Under the pieces are notes generated by a model. It had not been told where the DNA came from, made no database searches, and saw only the letters and a list, made by a program, of their open reading frames with translations. A DNA stretch of 64,000 nt from Anthoceros angustus (taxonomy: Eukaryota > Streptophyta > Anthocerotopsida > Anthocerotales > Anthocerotaceae), in the NCBI GenBank assembly GCA_010909165.1, contig MU008164.1, positions 1-64,000 on the forward strand, given 5' to 3'. Of the stretch, positions 22,114-33,748 are shown piece after piece. Both the position numbers and the translations under genes were made by a program. Position 1 is the first letter of the stretch; every line of letters starts with the position of its first letter.

Positions 22114-22279
22114 GCGTTGGTTATGGTTACCTTAGCTAAACCCAGTGGTCATACCTTTGGTATCTAATCAAGAGGTACAACTCTTCGACATGTGCTAAAA
22201 AGCCCACCTCTTGTAATCAATTGTATCAATTAGAAAAGCACTATCTTTGATAAAACGCTTCCGCAAAGCACCTCAAACT
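22114..22279 (+). repeat. 3' LTR of Copia element 1
   Basis: Direct repeat of 4900-5065, ending in CACCTCAAACT. It differs from the 5' copy mainly by small indels (for example GCTAAAAAGCCC for GCTATAAAAGCCC). The following GC-rich stretch ends in CGCCGTTTTCTAGTG (22397-22411), which looks like the right terminus of a different CACTA element. Confidence 0.75.
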
Positions 22280-22411
22280 ACTACACCTCTTAATGGTGGT
22301 GTCGCTTTGGCGGCTGGAGGCGGCGCCATTACGGTCGCGTGCAGTGATTGTTTGCCGTTATAGGTCTACTACTTGTGCATTTAGCGGCGCAGCCAGCGCC
22401 GTTTTCTAGTG
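22280..22411 (-). mobile_element. CACTA-type terminus (fragment)
   Basis: The stretch contains GGCGGCTGGAGGCGGCGCC and GCGGCGCAGCCAGCGCCG, GC-rich subterminal motifs, and ends in TTTTCTAGTG at 22411. Read on the minus strand that end is CACTAGAAAACGGCGCTGG, a common plant CACTA terminus. No matching left terminus was found nearby. Confidence 0.45.
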
Positions 22412-22460
22412 CGTTGGGACAAGTTCAAGTTGGTGGCTTGGACATAATATGGCCATTTTC

Positions 22461-25400
22461 CTACCGGGGAACGCATTTTTGTCTGTGCCGTGGGTGAAGT
22501 GGCATTGCCTGCTGCGGGAATGTTGCAGGAGACTCACAGCCGCACAGACAGTGAAGTGAGCGATCTTTGTTGTATCCAATGCACTGTATGCAATATTGTT
22601 CTATGGATGTTCTTCTCCTAGCAAAACTTCGTGTTTTCATGTTGCAGGAAGGGGAGGACTTGCTGCCATCGCAGTTCAACCGAGAGCTGGACGCTGCAAG
22701 AAAAAGGAAACGCAATGCCAGATTAAATTCGTCCGTTCCTCCTATCCCCATGATGACGCGCATCACACCACAGTCCCCAAATGGTTTGTGGACAGTCGAT
22801 GGTCAGTGTGGTAGTTCTTGTAAGGGTATTAAAGCCCAATGTACTTAGACTAATACACTTAGTCTAAGTTAGGTGTCAGTTAAGTATCATTAGTTTAGCT
22901 GAAGCTAATCACTAGGAAGCTTCTTGTGCTCCTTCCTAGGGCTTCTTGTGGAGCTTCCTAGGGAGTTCTAGGGAGGTATAAATACCTCCAAGCCTCATCT
23001 CAATGTGAGAGTTACACTTGCCTCCTCCTCTCCTCTCCTCTTTCCACCATCATGTGCCGCCACACGATCCTTCGCCTGTGCAATTCTATGCTCACGCCTC
23101 GCCAATGACAAGAGGCTGACCCTCGACCGTGTCACCAAATCTTTGGCGTGTTTGCAGGTGAAGGTTGGAGGAGGCGGGTGCAGACCTCACCGAGGATCCC
23201 TCGGGGTGTTCCTCGACACCAAGGAACTTGAATCTGTATTCCGCTGTGGAGCGGAGTCCTAGTGGCCGCCGGCGCCATGAAGAAGCGGATAATTCCCATG
23301 CATCAGTGCGTCGCGGGATTGTTTCCAATAGAGGAAAGGAGGGTCTTCGCGGAATTCCCTCGTGCTGATGCACCTTTGAGTGAGACAGTGAAGGAGGCCG
23401 CCCCGAAGCACGATCATTCCACCCCAAACCACTGAGCGAAACATTTGTGGCGCCTAGGGACATGCAATCCGTGGTTCAGAGAAGGCGGGCAAGTGGAGTT
23501 CCTTTGTCGAAGCGACTCGACGTCACCGGACCGGCCATGCGCAAACAAGCAATGCGTCCAATGTCAAGGCCAATTTCCATGAGCAACGTTATCGTTTTTG
23601 AGAATGGGGAGGCGAGCAAGAGACATTTCTTCCTCCGGTCGTGGACTTACCACCGTAAAGGACAAGGTCATCACGCATATAATGGGGCGGCGCATTCGGT
23701 GTTGTTTGCAAGCTTTTCGAAGAGTATACTGCATCGGCTCAGAGAGGTACGAGGAGTTGAAGAGCAGGGTGTTATGCAATGCACAGTGGGATGGGTCAAG
23801 AGTGAATCCACGACAACCATCTACACACAATCTGGGAGCCGTTGCCTAGATGGATAACAGTTTTCAAGTGATGGCGGAAAGGCTTCCAAACGTTGATGTG
23901 TTCCACCTGCCGGTCATGTTCTCAAAGTTGGAGATCTGGGCCCAGTATTGCCGGGATATGACACGATCTAGTATGAAGTTCGTGTCGTATCCTTATTTTC
24001 TGACTCTCTGGAGGACCAACTTCCCGAAGGTTAGGATTCCGAAGTCTAATAGGTTTTCCACTTGCTCTTTATGTGAAGGATCAAGCGCACCATCCGAACA
24101 CTTGAGCGAGACCAAGGTTTGTTCTTCATATCCTGCTTTGGGATGTGCATAGTTTCTAAGAACCATTTGCGGAAGGATGCATGCGCCTGTTTACATGTCT
24201 GTCGGAGTGTATATGCATATGTGGCTTCTTAAAAGGTGGGCCACCCGCGGCTTCGTCTCGGTTGTCGCGGTGTGGCAATGTAGATACCAATGTGCAAGAC
24301 TCACATAGGTTGCACCTAGGCGGAAGAGTGCTTCCATTGTCTTGGGGCCAGCACCCTTCGGTACACATGGGGTAGCGCATCGGCGCTCCGCTGTCGGCCG
24401 GGCCCCCAAAGCTTTTCCATGTCGGTCCGGGGAGGAGGGAAGGCGCCGCCCCCTCGGCGTGGTCTTCACCCATGTTCATGTTATAGACATTGGTTGTGCA
24501 ATATCGTCTAATAATACTTGCGTCTCCATTTTTGCAGAGGTTTATGAAGGAGCTTTGGCATCACAGTGCGACTAAGCAATGAGAGAGACAAAGCGACAAA
24601 ACATCGGTCCAAAAGTTATAGTCAGCCCCACAAGTATATGCGACTTGCTATCGATGGCATGGACCAAGAAGACAGAGCTCCCTCATTTCCTCCGTTATCC
24701 CAAAGAGTTGGCGGAGGCATCACTTATTAATGTTCATGTGGTGGGATGTATGATACATAATTACACTTTCAAGGCGGGCATATTTACACTACGCTAATGC
24801 ACTGGCGCCAATCTCACTATCCATATAATTCGGGATGTCATATTTTCTTACGAAGGGTGCTTCCTAAAGTTCTTTACCTCCTTGATAATACTTGCGAGAA
24901 CAAGAACCAGCTATTCGCGTACCTAAATATGCTCATCGACCTTCGTGTTCGTTAAAATAAAGGTTGGGTTCCTATTGGTTGGTCATACCCATGATCAGTT
25001 GATCAAATGTTTTCTTGTTTCTCGAAGCTTCTTAGGCACAGAAGCGTTTACTATTGATACACTTTGGAGATCTTTGTGACTTTCACCCCAAGTTAAAGTA
25101 ATAGAGGTGGCGATTTTCGGTCTTATGTATGGCCCATTAAGAAGGGACGAGAGGATATGCATACAAATGAACCGCTTGAATAATCTTTCCTTCCAACATC
25201 AATTTAAAATCACGAGAGAGGACGAGGACCGAAAGTTACGGCCATTCGGCAAGTAGTACTCAACATCCCTCAATGGGAATCAAGATGGTTTGGAATTTTG
25301 AAATTTGTTCCATCAACCACAGACTCCCCACTCCCTCATGCGAAGGCGAGACAAAAGGGTCAAGATGGAGGTCTTTCACCAACGGCGTGTGGCGCTTGAA

Positions 25401-26140
25401 GCATGGCTTATCGAACTTGGCGACATATATCACGCCATCGGAGAGGTGTGGTGGAGGTTGTTTTGGGTCGACCAGAAGGAATTGCCACTATTGTGGAGAA
25501 CAATATTGCTCTAGTGCTTAAACAACCGTGGAGGTGGTACAAAGAAGAGGTGGAGGCACATGCCGCCACTTCAAGTGCAGGAGGTTGTGCTTGATGAAGC
25601 ATTACTAGAGAAGTTCCTCAAGGGATATGTATTTGGGAGCTCACGGGCAAGTCGACAACAAGAAATAGAAAGGATGAATGGAGATGTCAAAGAGATAAGG
25701 AAGGGCATGTTCATTGCAACTCCATGCTCGGGAGATACACATAAGGCTTTGGATTGGGAAGGTGGAAAGCGTAGACTTGATTATGCGAACCCATTTCTTA
25801 TGGTCCTTGTATAGATGAGCACGATGCTTTTGAAGGGAAATATGTTGAGGAGTTCTTTGTTAGAGGACCAGATAATCGACGATCGCGAAATGGGAAGAGA
25901 GTGGGAAAGGGAAATTTACCCAAAAACATTCAGAAACTATTTGTGAATAAGACTATTATTCTCTATTATGGGTTCAACCTCAATGCAAGAAAGCACCTTT
26001 ACGCTTCCGACAAGAAGGCTATTCGAGATAGAATGAATCAGCTTCGACCTTATCTGCAGTCTGGAGAGGAGGACAGCGACCAAGAAGTGGATGATGGATG
26101 TCCTTTGGTTGACGAAGGAATTCAGTGTCCCGAAGACTAG
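22461..26140 (+). pseudogene. broken DUF7869-type gene, probably transposon-derived
   Basis: Several collinear plus-strand segments encode one protein family. 23850-24110 reads MAERLPNVDVFHLPVMFSK and then KVRIPKSNRFSTCSLCEG, a CXXC pair in the usual lead-in. After a probable intron (donor near 24115, acceptor TTTTTGCAG at 24538) come MAWTKKTELPHFLRYPK and VHVVGCMIHNY. Further frames near 24870-25080 give the core pattern: Leu-Pro-Lys-Val-Leu-Tyr, Asp-Asn-Thr, Glu-Asn-Lys-Asn and Val-Gly-His-Thr-His-Asp. ORF 25901-26140 ends the protein with an acidic tail. Frames shift many times. DUF7869 proteins occur in mosses, lycophytes and animals with unknown function; repeat-like copy number suggests a mobile origin, which I infer only. 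Confidence 0.6.
22977..22984 (+). promoter_or_regulatory. TATA box in candidate solo LTR or promoter
   Basis: TATAAATA lies in GGGAGGTATAAATACCTCC, with CTAGGGAG and CTAGGGCTTC repeats upstream and a CT-rich stretch downstream. The surrounding 22820-23160 begins TGTAAGGGTATTAAAGCCC and has the look of an LTR inserted in the following gene, though no partner LTR or target duplication was identified. Confidence 0.45.
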
Positions 26141-26369
26141 AGATTTTAGGTTTTGTGTTCACGATATAGTCAGCGTATGTTGGGTTCCGAGTTTTATACT
26201 CGGCCGTGATTACTAGATAGGTTGGTCAACATCGACGCTTGACATCGCTATGTAATGAAGGCGTTTACCGGGTCCATGCTTTTATGTGGTCTACCAGTTG
26301 TATTGCAGATGTACAGTGGAGGCGCGGGCATGCTTGCGCCACCATTGACAATACCCTAGCCCGGAGAGT

Positions 26370-27320
26370 TCACTTCTGATATGTTTGAACGTTTGTCAGA
26401 TGGGACGGCATTTCGCGTGTCCATGTGTCCCCTAGTTCTGTCCAAGGTAAGTCCCTTGTTTCTACCGTTTGTACGGCAGGTGTAAACAGTGGGCGCCGCA
26501 TGCCGGGCGCCATGTTTCCACCGACACGCCACCTCATATGTTTGAACGTTTGTCGGATGGGACGACGGGTCCATATGTCCCTAGTTGTCCAAGGTAAGTC
26601 CCTTGTTTCTAACTGTAGGGCGGTGTGCATGCACCCCACGCTTACACCGCCCCCCCTCTCCTTATATGTTTGAACGCTTGTCGATGGGACGGCATTTCGC
26701 GGGTCCATGTCTCACCTATTTCTTTCAAGGTAAGTCACTTGTTTCTCGTTTGTAGAAGATATAAGCGGTGGGCGGCATGCGCGCCTCCTTTCTATGCACA
26801 TTTCACTCCTCATATGTTTGAGCGTTTGTCGGATGGGGCGGCATTTGGTCCATATGTCCCCTAGTTCTCCAAGGTAAGTCCCTTGTTTCTCGTGTAGGGC
26901 GGTGTAAATAGTGGGCGCGGCATGCGGCCTCCTGTTACGCCCTACCACCTCATATGTTTGAGCGTTTGTCGGATGGGACGGCATTTCGCGGGTCCATATG
27001 TCCCCTAGTTTTGTCCAAGGTAAGTCCCTTGTTTCTAACAGGCGTGGAGGAGGCGCATGCCGCGCCCACCGCTTACACCGCCCCACACGCTCACCTCATA
27101 TGTTTGAACGCTTGTCGATGGGACGGCATTTCGGTCCATGTGTCACCTATTTCGCCCAAGGTAAGTCACTTGTTTTCACTGCTTGTAGAAGATATAAGCG
27201 ATGGAGGCGCATGCCGCGCCCACCGCTTATACCTCCCACATTTCACTCCTCATATGTTTGAACGCTTTGTCGATGGGACATTTCGCGGGTCCATGTCCCC
27301 TAGTTCTCCAAGGTAAGTCA
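26370..27320 (+). repeat. seven-unit tandem repeat (~126-157 bp) with splice-donor-like sites
   Basis: ATATGTTTGA[A/G]CG recurs at about 26379, 26537, 26665, 26812, 26951, 27098 and 27250. Each unit encodes a variant of MFERLSDGTAFRGS then ends near CCAAGGTAAGTC, a near-consensus plant splice donor, followed by CTTGTTTCT and a TGTAG or GGCAG acceptor-like end. The units therefore look like a repeated exon-intron module. They lie directly downstream of the DUF7869-type gene. Small indels distinguish the units. Confidence 0.85.
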
Positions 27321-27700
27321 ATCTCCTCACTCGTCTGGAGACTATTGTTCCCTTGCCAACTGTTTCTCTTTTATAGCACTAATCCATGAAGAAGGTGGGA
27401 GTCGACAAGTACAAAACACACACCGAGGCATGCAAACGAATTGCATTGCATGATTTCGGAAGATGGAACAGGACATGCAGGTCGTGTTGAATCTCCATTG
27501 TCATCTCCAATAGTTATTACACCCTCCTTAAAACAGTTTTTCCAAAATCATATACCCTTCATGTACTGAATGTATAGCAAGAGGTCTCTCTCGTGCCCTC
27601 TTCGCTGCCACCGACAGAGTGTCATGTATGGGCATTATTTCAAGGCAAATGTGTGCCTACCGAGGTTGTATCTCCCTTTTCCAGCCCAACTCATGGCATG
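27321..27700. other. no recognised gene
   Basis: Sequence between the tandem repeat and the transposase; short ORFs only. A frame near 27390-27480 could be a further exon of the repeat-bearing gene, but nothing supports it. Confidence 0.35.
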
Positions 27701-27759
27701 TTCCCGGCTTCCTGCACACAAAGCAACCGTACTTTTGAACATTTTTGTGGAAAATGGCA

Positions 27760-28880
27760 GAACAGCGCTTGCTCCATGTTCCTTGTTACCAAGATATTCA
27801 TTGGAAAAGCCGCTTCCTGTTTATTCCGACGGTATGAATATTATCGTGTTCTTGGTACTTCATTCTCAATGTCCTCTGTACGTAATAAACTTGGGTCCAA
27901 TTCATCTCCTCGATCAATTCTAATATTGTGCAATATTGCACTTGCATAAGAAACCTCTGAGGAATAACAAGCCAAGGTAATAAAGGATAACCTGCATCAC
28001 CTATTATGTATTCTCTTATGGCTTGTTCTTCAACCATGAAAACCTCACCATTTAGTCTTCTACCTGCATTTGCCAGATGATAAAATTTACTATTATATAA
28101 AATACGCATGTCATTAGCTGCTCCTGGCCACCCTGTGACAATGTCCAAGAATTTCTTGTCAGGCCCTACAGTTGCTTGCATTACCATAGTATAGTCTTTG
28201 TACCGTCCACGATATTCCCATGAGTTTTCGCCCACGACAAGCTCCATCTTGAAGTGAGTTGCATCTACGGCCCCACAACAATTGATAAAACCTTGTTTAT
28301 CCTTAAACCCATCCTTCACCGCTCTTAGTTCTTCTCCTTCGCCACCGTAGATGATGTGTAGCTCGTCGAATGAAGGCCACAATAAACCTCGAGTCACTTC
28401 ACATGCGGTGCTTCGACCAACACCAAACGCTTTCACCAATTGACAAAAAGAGTCACTGTTGCAAGCCTTCTCGAGCAATAACCACTTGTTTATGAATGGG
28501 ATATTTCTTCCAGCACAATGTTAAAGCTGCACATTTACAAATTGCAAGTCTTGCCAAACTAAACTACAAATATATTCAAAAGTTGACCATGAGAATCTCA
28601 AGAAGCTAGAAAATCTCCGCTCATCTTCCCTTGCCACCATGCTATATAAAGGCCACATATCGTTGATACGAGGTTTGATGTAATACATACCCTTTGTACT
28701 CCATGAAAGAGCCCTCTTGGCAACTTGTTTGGGTCATCCAAGATCCCAAGTATAGCAATTAACTCATCACATGCACAAACAAGGTCTTCCATCGCATCTT
28801 CAAAAGACAATTCTTCTCCTTGGAATAATGAGGCTTGCATGATGTTAGCATTGTTAGAATAAAAATATCCAATTGCTCCA
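27760..28880 (-). pseudogene. PIF/Harbinger-type transposase (DDE_Tnp_4), degenerate
   Basis: The minus-strand ORF 27798-28478 (226 residues) encodes the Harbinger nuclease core: GRSTACEVTRGL, CGAVDATHF (first catalytic Asp), DIVTGWPGAANDMRIL and YIIGDAGYPLLPWLVIP (second catalytic Asp). Right after that, the frame shifts and the text resumes as the family's ILHNIRIDRGDEL end, so the segment that should hold the third acidic residue is missing. Upstream frames (28530-28620) give the usual N-terminal region (RRFSSFLRFSWSTF). The nuclease would cut element ends; this copy cannot be active. Confidence 0.85.
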
Positions 28881-28957
28881 TAAACTTAAACACATTTTCC
28901 ATACATCCAATAATGGTCATAAGCACACCATAGATCGAAATATTACTTGATGTAACC

Positions 28958-29092
<135 letters not shown>

Positions 29093-29995
29093 TAGAAACC
29101 AAACCACCTCAAGTTCTTGGCACCATCCACAAAGCGCTGATCCCTACAGAACTTGAACTCCCAAGCCTCTCCCCAGAACTTGAACCCCTATCCTTGCAAA
29201 AGCCCAAATGCCCGTGCGGTTTGTGGAGTTACTTAAAGTAGGTAGGGTCCGTGGAGCTTCAACGGACAACCGAAACAACCGGTATCTCAACCGATGGTGA
29301 AAAAAGTGAAATCCGGGTTGTAGTTCGGGGCACATGCGAACGCGGACACCGCAACTCCGACTCAGATTAGGCCCTCGGGGTTCGGGTTCATGCGAACCCA
29401 CCCTGAAGAGGCCATTTGATTCCGCAACGGAGTCAGAACAATAGAATCCTTGTCGCCTGAATGAAAGGCGGATAATCTAACCACAAGTGTTTGTTAGAGA
29501 ATGATAGTTCAAATTCAGGCGCGAGGCCACTTTGGAAGCACTTGTATATCGGGAATTCTCTTTCATCATTCCAGGCAATATTTTGACTCCTTATGTATTT
29601 CAAAAATTCGAGACGTACCTACCCTATGCCGAGACGATATACCTTATGTATTTAATAGGTCTCTCTCGAATCGAAAGAGGCATGCCTTGCCATTCCCTTG
29701 TTGACAAGATCGAGAAGGGTATGAAATTGTGTCATGCCACTTCCTCTCCAAAATCAAATATTCATTTGCGGTGAAAAGGGTTTAACGGAAGGAAATCTGC
29801 AGGCGGAAGTCAAACCCTCGTCCTAGAGACATCCCGTCAACCACTACATTACTACGGAAATTCCTATCCAAATCAAAATATTTCACTTGCAGTAAGAGGG
29901 TTTGACGGGAGGGAAATCTACAGTCGGAGTCGAACCCTCGTCCCCGAGACATCCCTTCAACCACTACATTACATTGCTAGTGGAACAACGATGAT

Positions 29996-30036
29996 AATGG
30001 GATCACTAGTAATACCCGTTACTAATGATCCCATTA
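29996..30036 (+). other. near-perfect hairpin in the 840-bp block (also at 30831 and 32597)
   Basis: AATGGGATCACTAGTAA pairs with TTACTAATGATCCCATT across a short TACCCG loop (17-bp stem, one mismatch). It is preserved in all three blocks (30831-30870 and 32597-32636). It could be a palindromic element terminus or a transcript-level stem; function is unknown. Confidence 0.85.
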
Positions 30037-31614
30037 TATTGTTGGGATCCCATTGCGACCAATAAGGAAATGGCAAGTGTTGGTTTCCCAACGATCTAGG
30101 ACCTCGCTACTTCACTCCGTGATAAAGACTTGCACAACTCTGGCTCTCAATCTCACGATGCACTAGACTTCAAGTAGCCCACCTCCTCAAAGGGCTACTC
30201 TTCATTCACAAAGTATACACTTGAGTGCAGTTGTCTACGCTCTTCATTCACATAATGTACATTTGATTCCGCAACGAGTCGAACAATAGAATCCTTGTCG
30301 CCTGAATGAAAGGCGGATAATCTAACCACAAGTGTTTGTTAGAGAATGATAGTTCAAATTCAGGCGCGAGGCCACTTTGGAAGCACTTGTATATCGGGAA
30401 TTCTCTTTCATCATTCCAGGCAATATTTTGACTCCTTATGTATTTCAAAAATTCGAGACGTACCTACCCTATGCCGAGACGATATACCTTATGTATTTAA
30501 TAGGTCTCTCTCGAATCGAAAGAGGGCATGCCTTGCCATTCCCTTGTTGACAAGATCGAGAAGGGTATGAAATTGTGTCATGCCACTTCCTCTCCAAATC
30601 AAATATTTCATTTGCGGGAAAAGGGTTTAACGAAGGAAATCTGCGGAAGTCAAACCTCGTCCTAGAGACATCCGTCAACCACTACATTACTACGGAAATT
30701 CCTATCCAAATCAAATATTTCACTTGTGAAGAGGGTTTGACGGGAGGGAAATCTACAGTCGGAGTCGAACCCTCGTCCCCGAGACATCCCTTCAACCACT
30801 ACATTACATTGCTAGTGGAACAACGATGATAATGGGATCACTAGTAATACCCGTTACTAATGATCCCATTATATTGTTGGGATCCCATTGCACCAATAAG
30901 GAAATGGCAAGTGTTGGTTTCCCAACGATCTAGGACCTCGCTACTTCACTCCGTATAAAGACTTGCACAACTCTGGCCTCAATCTCACGATGCAAAGACT
31001 AGACTTCAAGTAGCCCACCTCCTCAAGGCTACTCTTCATTCACAAAGTATACACTTGAGTGCAGTTGTCTACGCTCTTCATTCACATAATGTACATTTGA
31101 TTCCTGCTATCTACACTCTTCATTCACACAAGATACACTTGAGTTCTGCTATCTACGCCTAATGGCTACTTTTCTAACGCTTTTCTTTTCTAACAATGCA
31201 ACATTGTACTAATCCATTGTCTAATTCCTATGGATTTTTCCATCACTAGAAGGAATAGGCACAAGATTAAGAAAAGAGATAAATCTACAAAACAAGAGGC
31301 CCACATTACGGGCCATGAGGTCGAATACAATAGAAAATTTGATATAATTGATAAAGAAATCGAAAGAACATCTAATTACATTTCCAATTTCATTACCTCT
31401 TTTGCTCCTAAACAACATGGGGAATTCATCAAACTAGCTACACGCAATTTGTTAGAAGTCTTTAGCCCCATTTAGGTAAAAGCATTGCAATTAGCTCTTG
31501 ATCACAAACCTAATTTGCGTGCTGGCCCCATAACTTCTTCATCCTCAAATTTGCATAAACAAAGACCGAAATAGTTGGAAATATTAAATAAGAAATCCAT
31601 CATTTTAAATTTCT

Positions 31615-31705
<91 letters not shown>
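31615..31705 (+). repeat. (TAA)n microsatellite, ~30 units
   Basis: Second AAT/TAA tract, at the duplication junction between the two large units. Directly followed by the same ATAGAAACCAAACCACC flank as the first tract. Confidence 0.97.
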
Positions 31706-33405
31706 TAGAAACCAAACCACCTCAAGTTCTTGGCACCATCCACAAAGCGCTCCCCTACAGAACTTGAACTCCCAAGCGCTCCCAACAGAACTTGAACCCC
31801 TATCCTTGCAAAAGCCCAAACGTGCGGTTTGTGGAGTTACTTAAAGTAGGTAGGGTCCGTGGAGCTTCAACGGACAACCAAACAACCGTATCTCAACCGC
31901 ATGAGGTAAAAGTGAGGAAATCCGGGTTGTAGTTCGGGGCACATGCGAACGCGACACCGCAACTCGACTCAGATTAGGCCCTCGGGGTTCGGTTCATGCG
32001 AACCCACCAAGAGGCCATTTGATTCCGCAACGAGTCGAACAATAGAATCATCAATGAAAGGCGGATAATCTAACCACAAGTGTTTGTTAGAGAATGATAG
32101 TTCAAATTCAGGCGCGAGGCCACTTTGGAAGCACTTGTATATCGGGAATTCTCTTTCATCATTCCAGGCAATATTTTGACTCCTTATGTATTTCAAAAAT
32201 TCGAGACGTACCTACCCTATGCCGAGACGTATATACCTTATGTATTTAATAGGTACTGTCTCTCGAATCGAAAGAGGGCATGCCTTGCCATTCCCTTGTT
32301 GCTGACAAGATCGAGAAGGGTATGAAATTGTGTCATGCCACTTCCTCTCCAAATCAAATATTTCATTTGCAGGAAAAGGGTTTAACGGAAGGGAAATCTG
32401 CAGGCGGAAGTCAAACCCTCGTCCTAGAGACATCCCGTCAACCACTACATTACTACGGAAATTCCTATCCAAATCAAAATATTTCACTTGCAGTAAGAGG
32501 GTTTGACGGGAGGGAAATCTACAGTCGGAGTCGAACCCTCGTCCCCGAGACATCCCTTCAACCACTACATTACATTGCTAGTGGAACAACGATGATAATG
32601 GGATCACTAGTAATACCCGTTACTAATGATCCCATTATATTGTTGGGATCCCATTGCAGCCAATAAGGAAATGGCAAGTGTTGGTTTCCCAACGATCTAG
32701 GACCTCGCTACTTCACTCCGTATAAAGACTTGCACAACTCTCTGCGCTCTCAATCTCACGATGCAGCACTAGACTTCAAGTAGCCCACCTCCTCAAAGGG
32801 CTACTCTTCATTCACAAAGTATACACTTGAGTCTGGTTGTCTACGCTCTTCATTCACATAATGTACATTTGATTCCGGCTATCTACACTCTTCATTCACA
32901 CAGTATACACTTGAGTCTGGCTATCTACGCCCAACTGGCTACTTTTCTAACGTTTCTTTTCTAACAATGCAACATTGTACTAATCCATTGTCTAATTCCT
33001 ATGGATTTTTCCATCACTAGAAGGAATAGGCACAAGATTAAGAAAAGAGATAAATCTACAAAACAAGAGGCCCACATTACGGGCCATGAGGTCAGATACA
33101 ATAGAAAATTTGATATAATTGATAAAGAAATCGAAAGAACATCTAATTACATTTCCAATTTCATTACCTCTGTTTTCGTTCCTAAACCTGAACATGGGGA
33201 ATTCATCAAACTAGCTACACGCAATTTGTTAGAAGTCTTTAGCCCCATTTAGGTAAAAGCATTGCAATTAGCTCTTGATCACAAACCTAATTTGCGTGCT
33301 GGCCCCATAACTTCTTCATCCTCAAATTTGCAGACAAACAGCACATCTGAAATAGTTGGAAATATTAAATAAGAAATCCATCATTTTTAAATTTCTATTA
33401 ATAAT

Positions 33406-33748
33406 CACATAGGACTTTTAAGGCACCAAATTTGTGACCTTGGTAGAGAATTTGATAAATTAGAAGTTTTTGTATCTAAATCATCTTCATATAACACTTT
33501 GCCAACTGAAACTAAAGCAGAATCACTCTCTTAGCCAACAGATAATAAGATAGTAGGCTTTAAATATGAACTCTACGATTTCAAAAGTCAACTTTTAGAC
33601 TTTAAATCAAAATTGTTTATTCTATTGACTTTACTGCCCAAGAGAGATCTAATGCTAGGCCTCCATCACCTTCACCAAGTTATGAAGAAGAGGCTGACGA
33701 AGCACGCCTTCTTATGCGCGGCAATTTCATGTTGTAAATCACCGGCTA
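33406..33748. other. element 3 leader
   Basis: AT-rich leader upstream of gag, corresponding to 11800-12160 of element 2 (the same EFDKLEVF-like short text in broken frames). No independent gene. Confidence 0.5.

Larger units (their letters stand above)
4900..22279 (+). mobile_element. Ty1/Copia LTR retrotransposon (element 1), split by nested insertions
   Basis: Two ~165-bp direct repeats (4900-5065 and 22114-22278) share GCGTTGGTTATGG at the left and CACCTCAAACT at the right. The first is followed at 5066 by TGGTATCGAGCA, a primer-binding site complementary to plant initiator tRNA-Met. Inside, in Copia order, are gag-like sequence (6889-7420), protease/GAG-pre-integrase (7790-8100), integrase (8368-9700), reverse transcriptase (10316-10960), RNase H (resuming at 19863) and the pol C-terminus (21768-21886). 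Copia element 2 separates RT from RNase H, a second CACTA-like insert interrupts the RNase H end, and internal segments are duplicated. No frame is intact throughout, so the element is non-autonomous. The exact LTR ends are uncertain by a few bases. Confidence 0.85.
29413..32880 (+). repeat. three copies of an ~840-bp block (29413, 30260, ~32012)
   Basis: Blocks A (29413-30259), B (30260-31093) and C (about 32012-32860) share their whole length, including GGAGTCGAACCCTCGTCC and a hairpin. A and B are head-to-tail with the junction inside CATTTGATTCC. This 11-mer also occurs at the right original boundary (31094). The blocks differ almost only by small indels at CAG, CTG and CG sites. No coding capacity was recognised; short ORFs are shared shadows. 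Confidence 0.93.

Noticed and set aside
29413-29964. Possible tRNA gene because of GGAGTCGAACCCTCG
   Set aside because: Only a T-arm-like stretch is present; no acceptor stem or anticodon arm could be paired around it.
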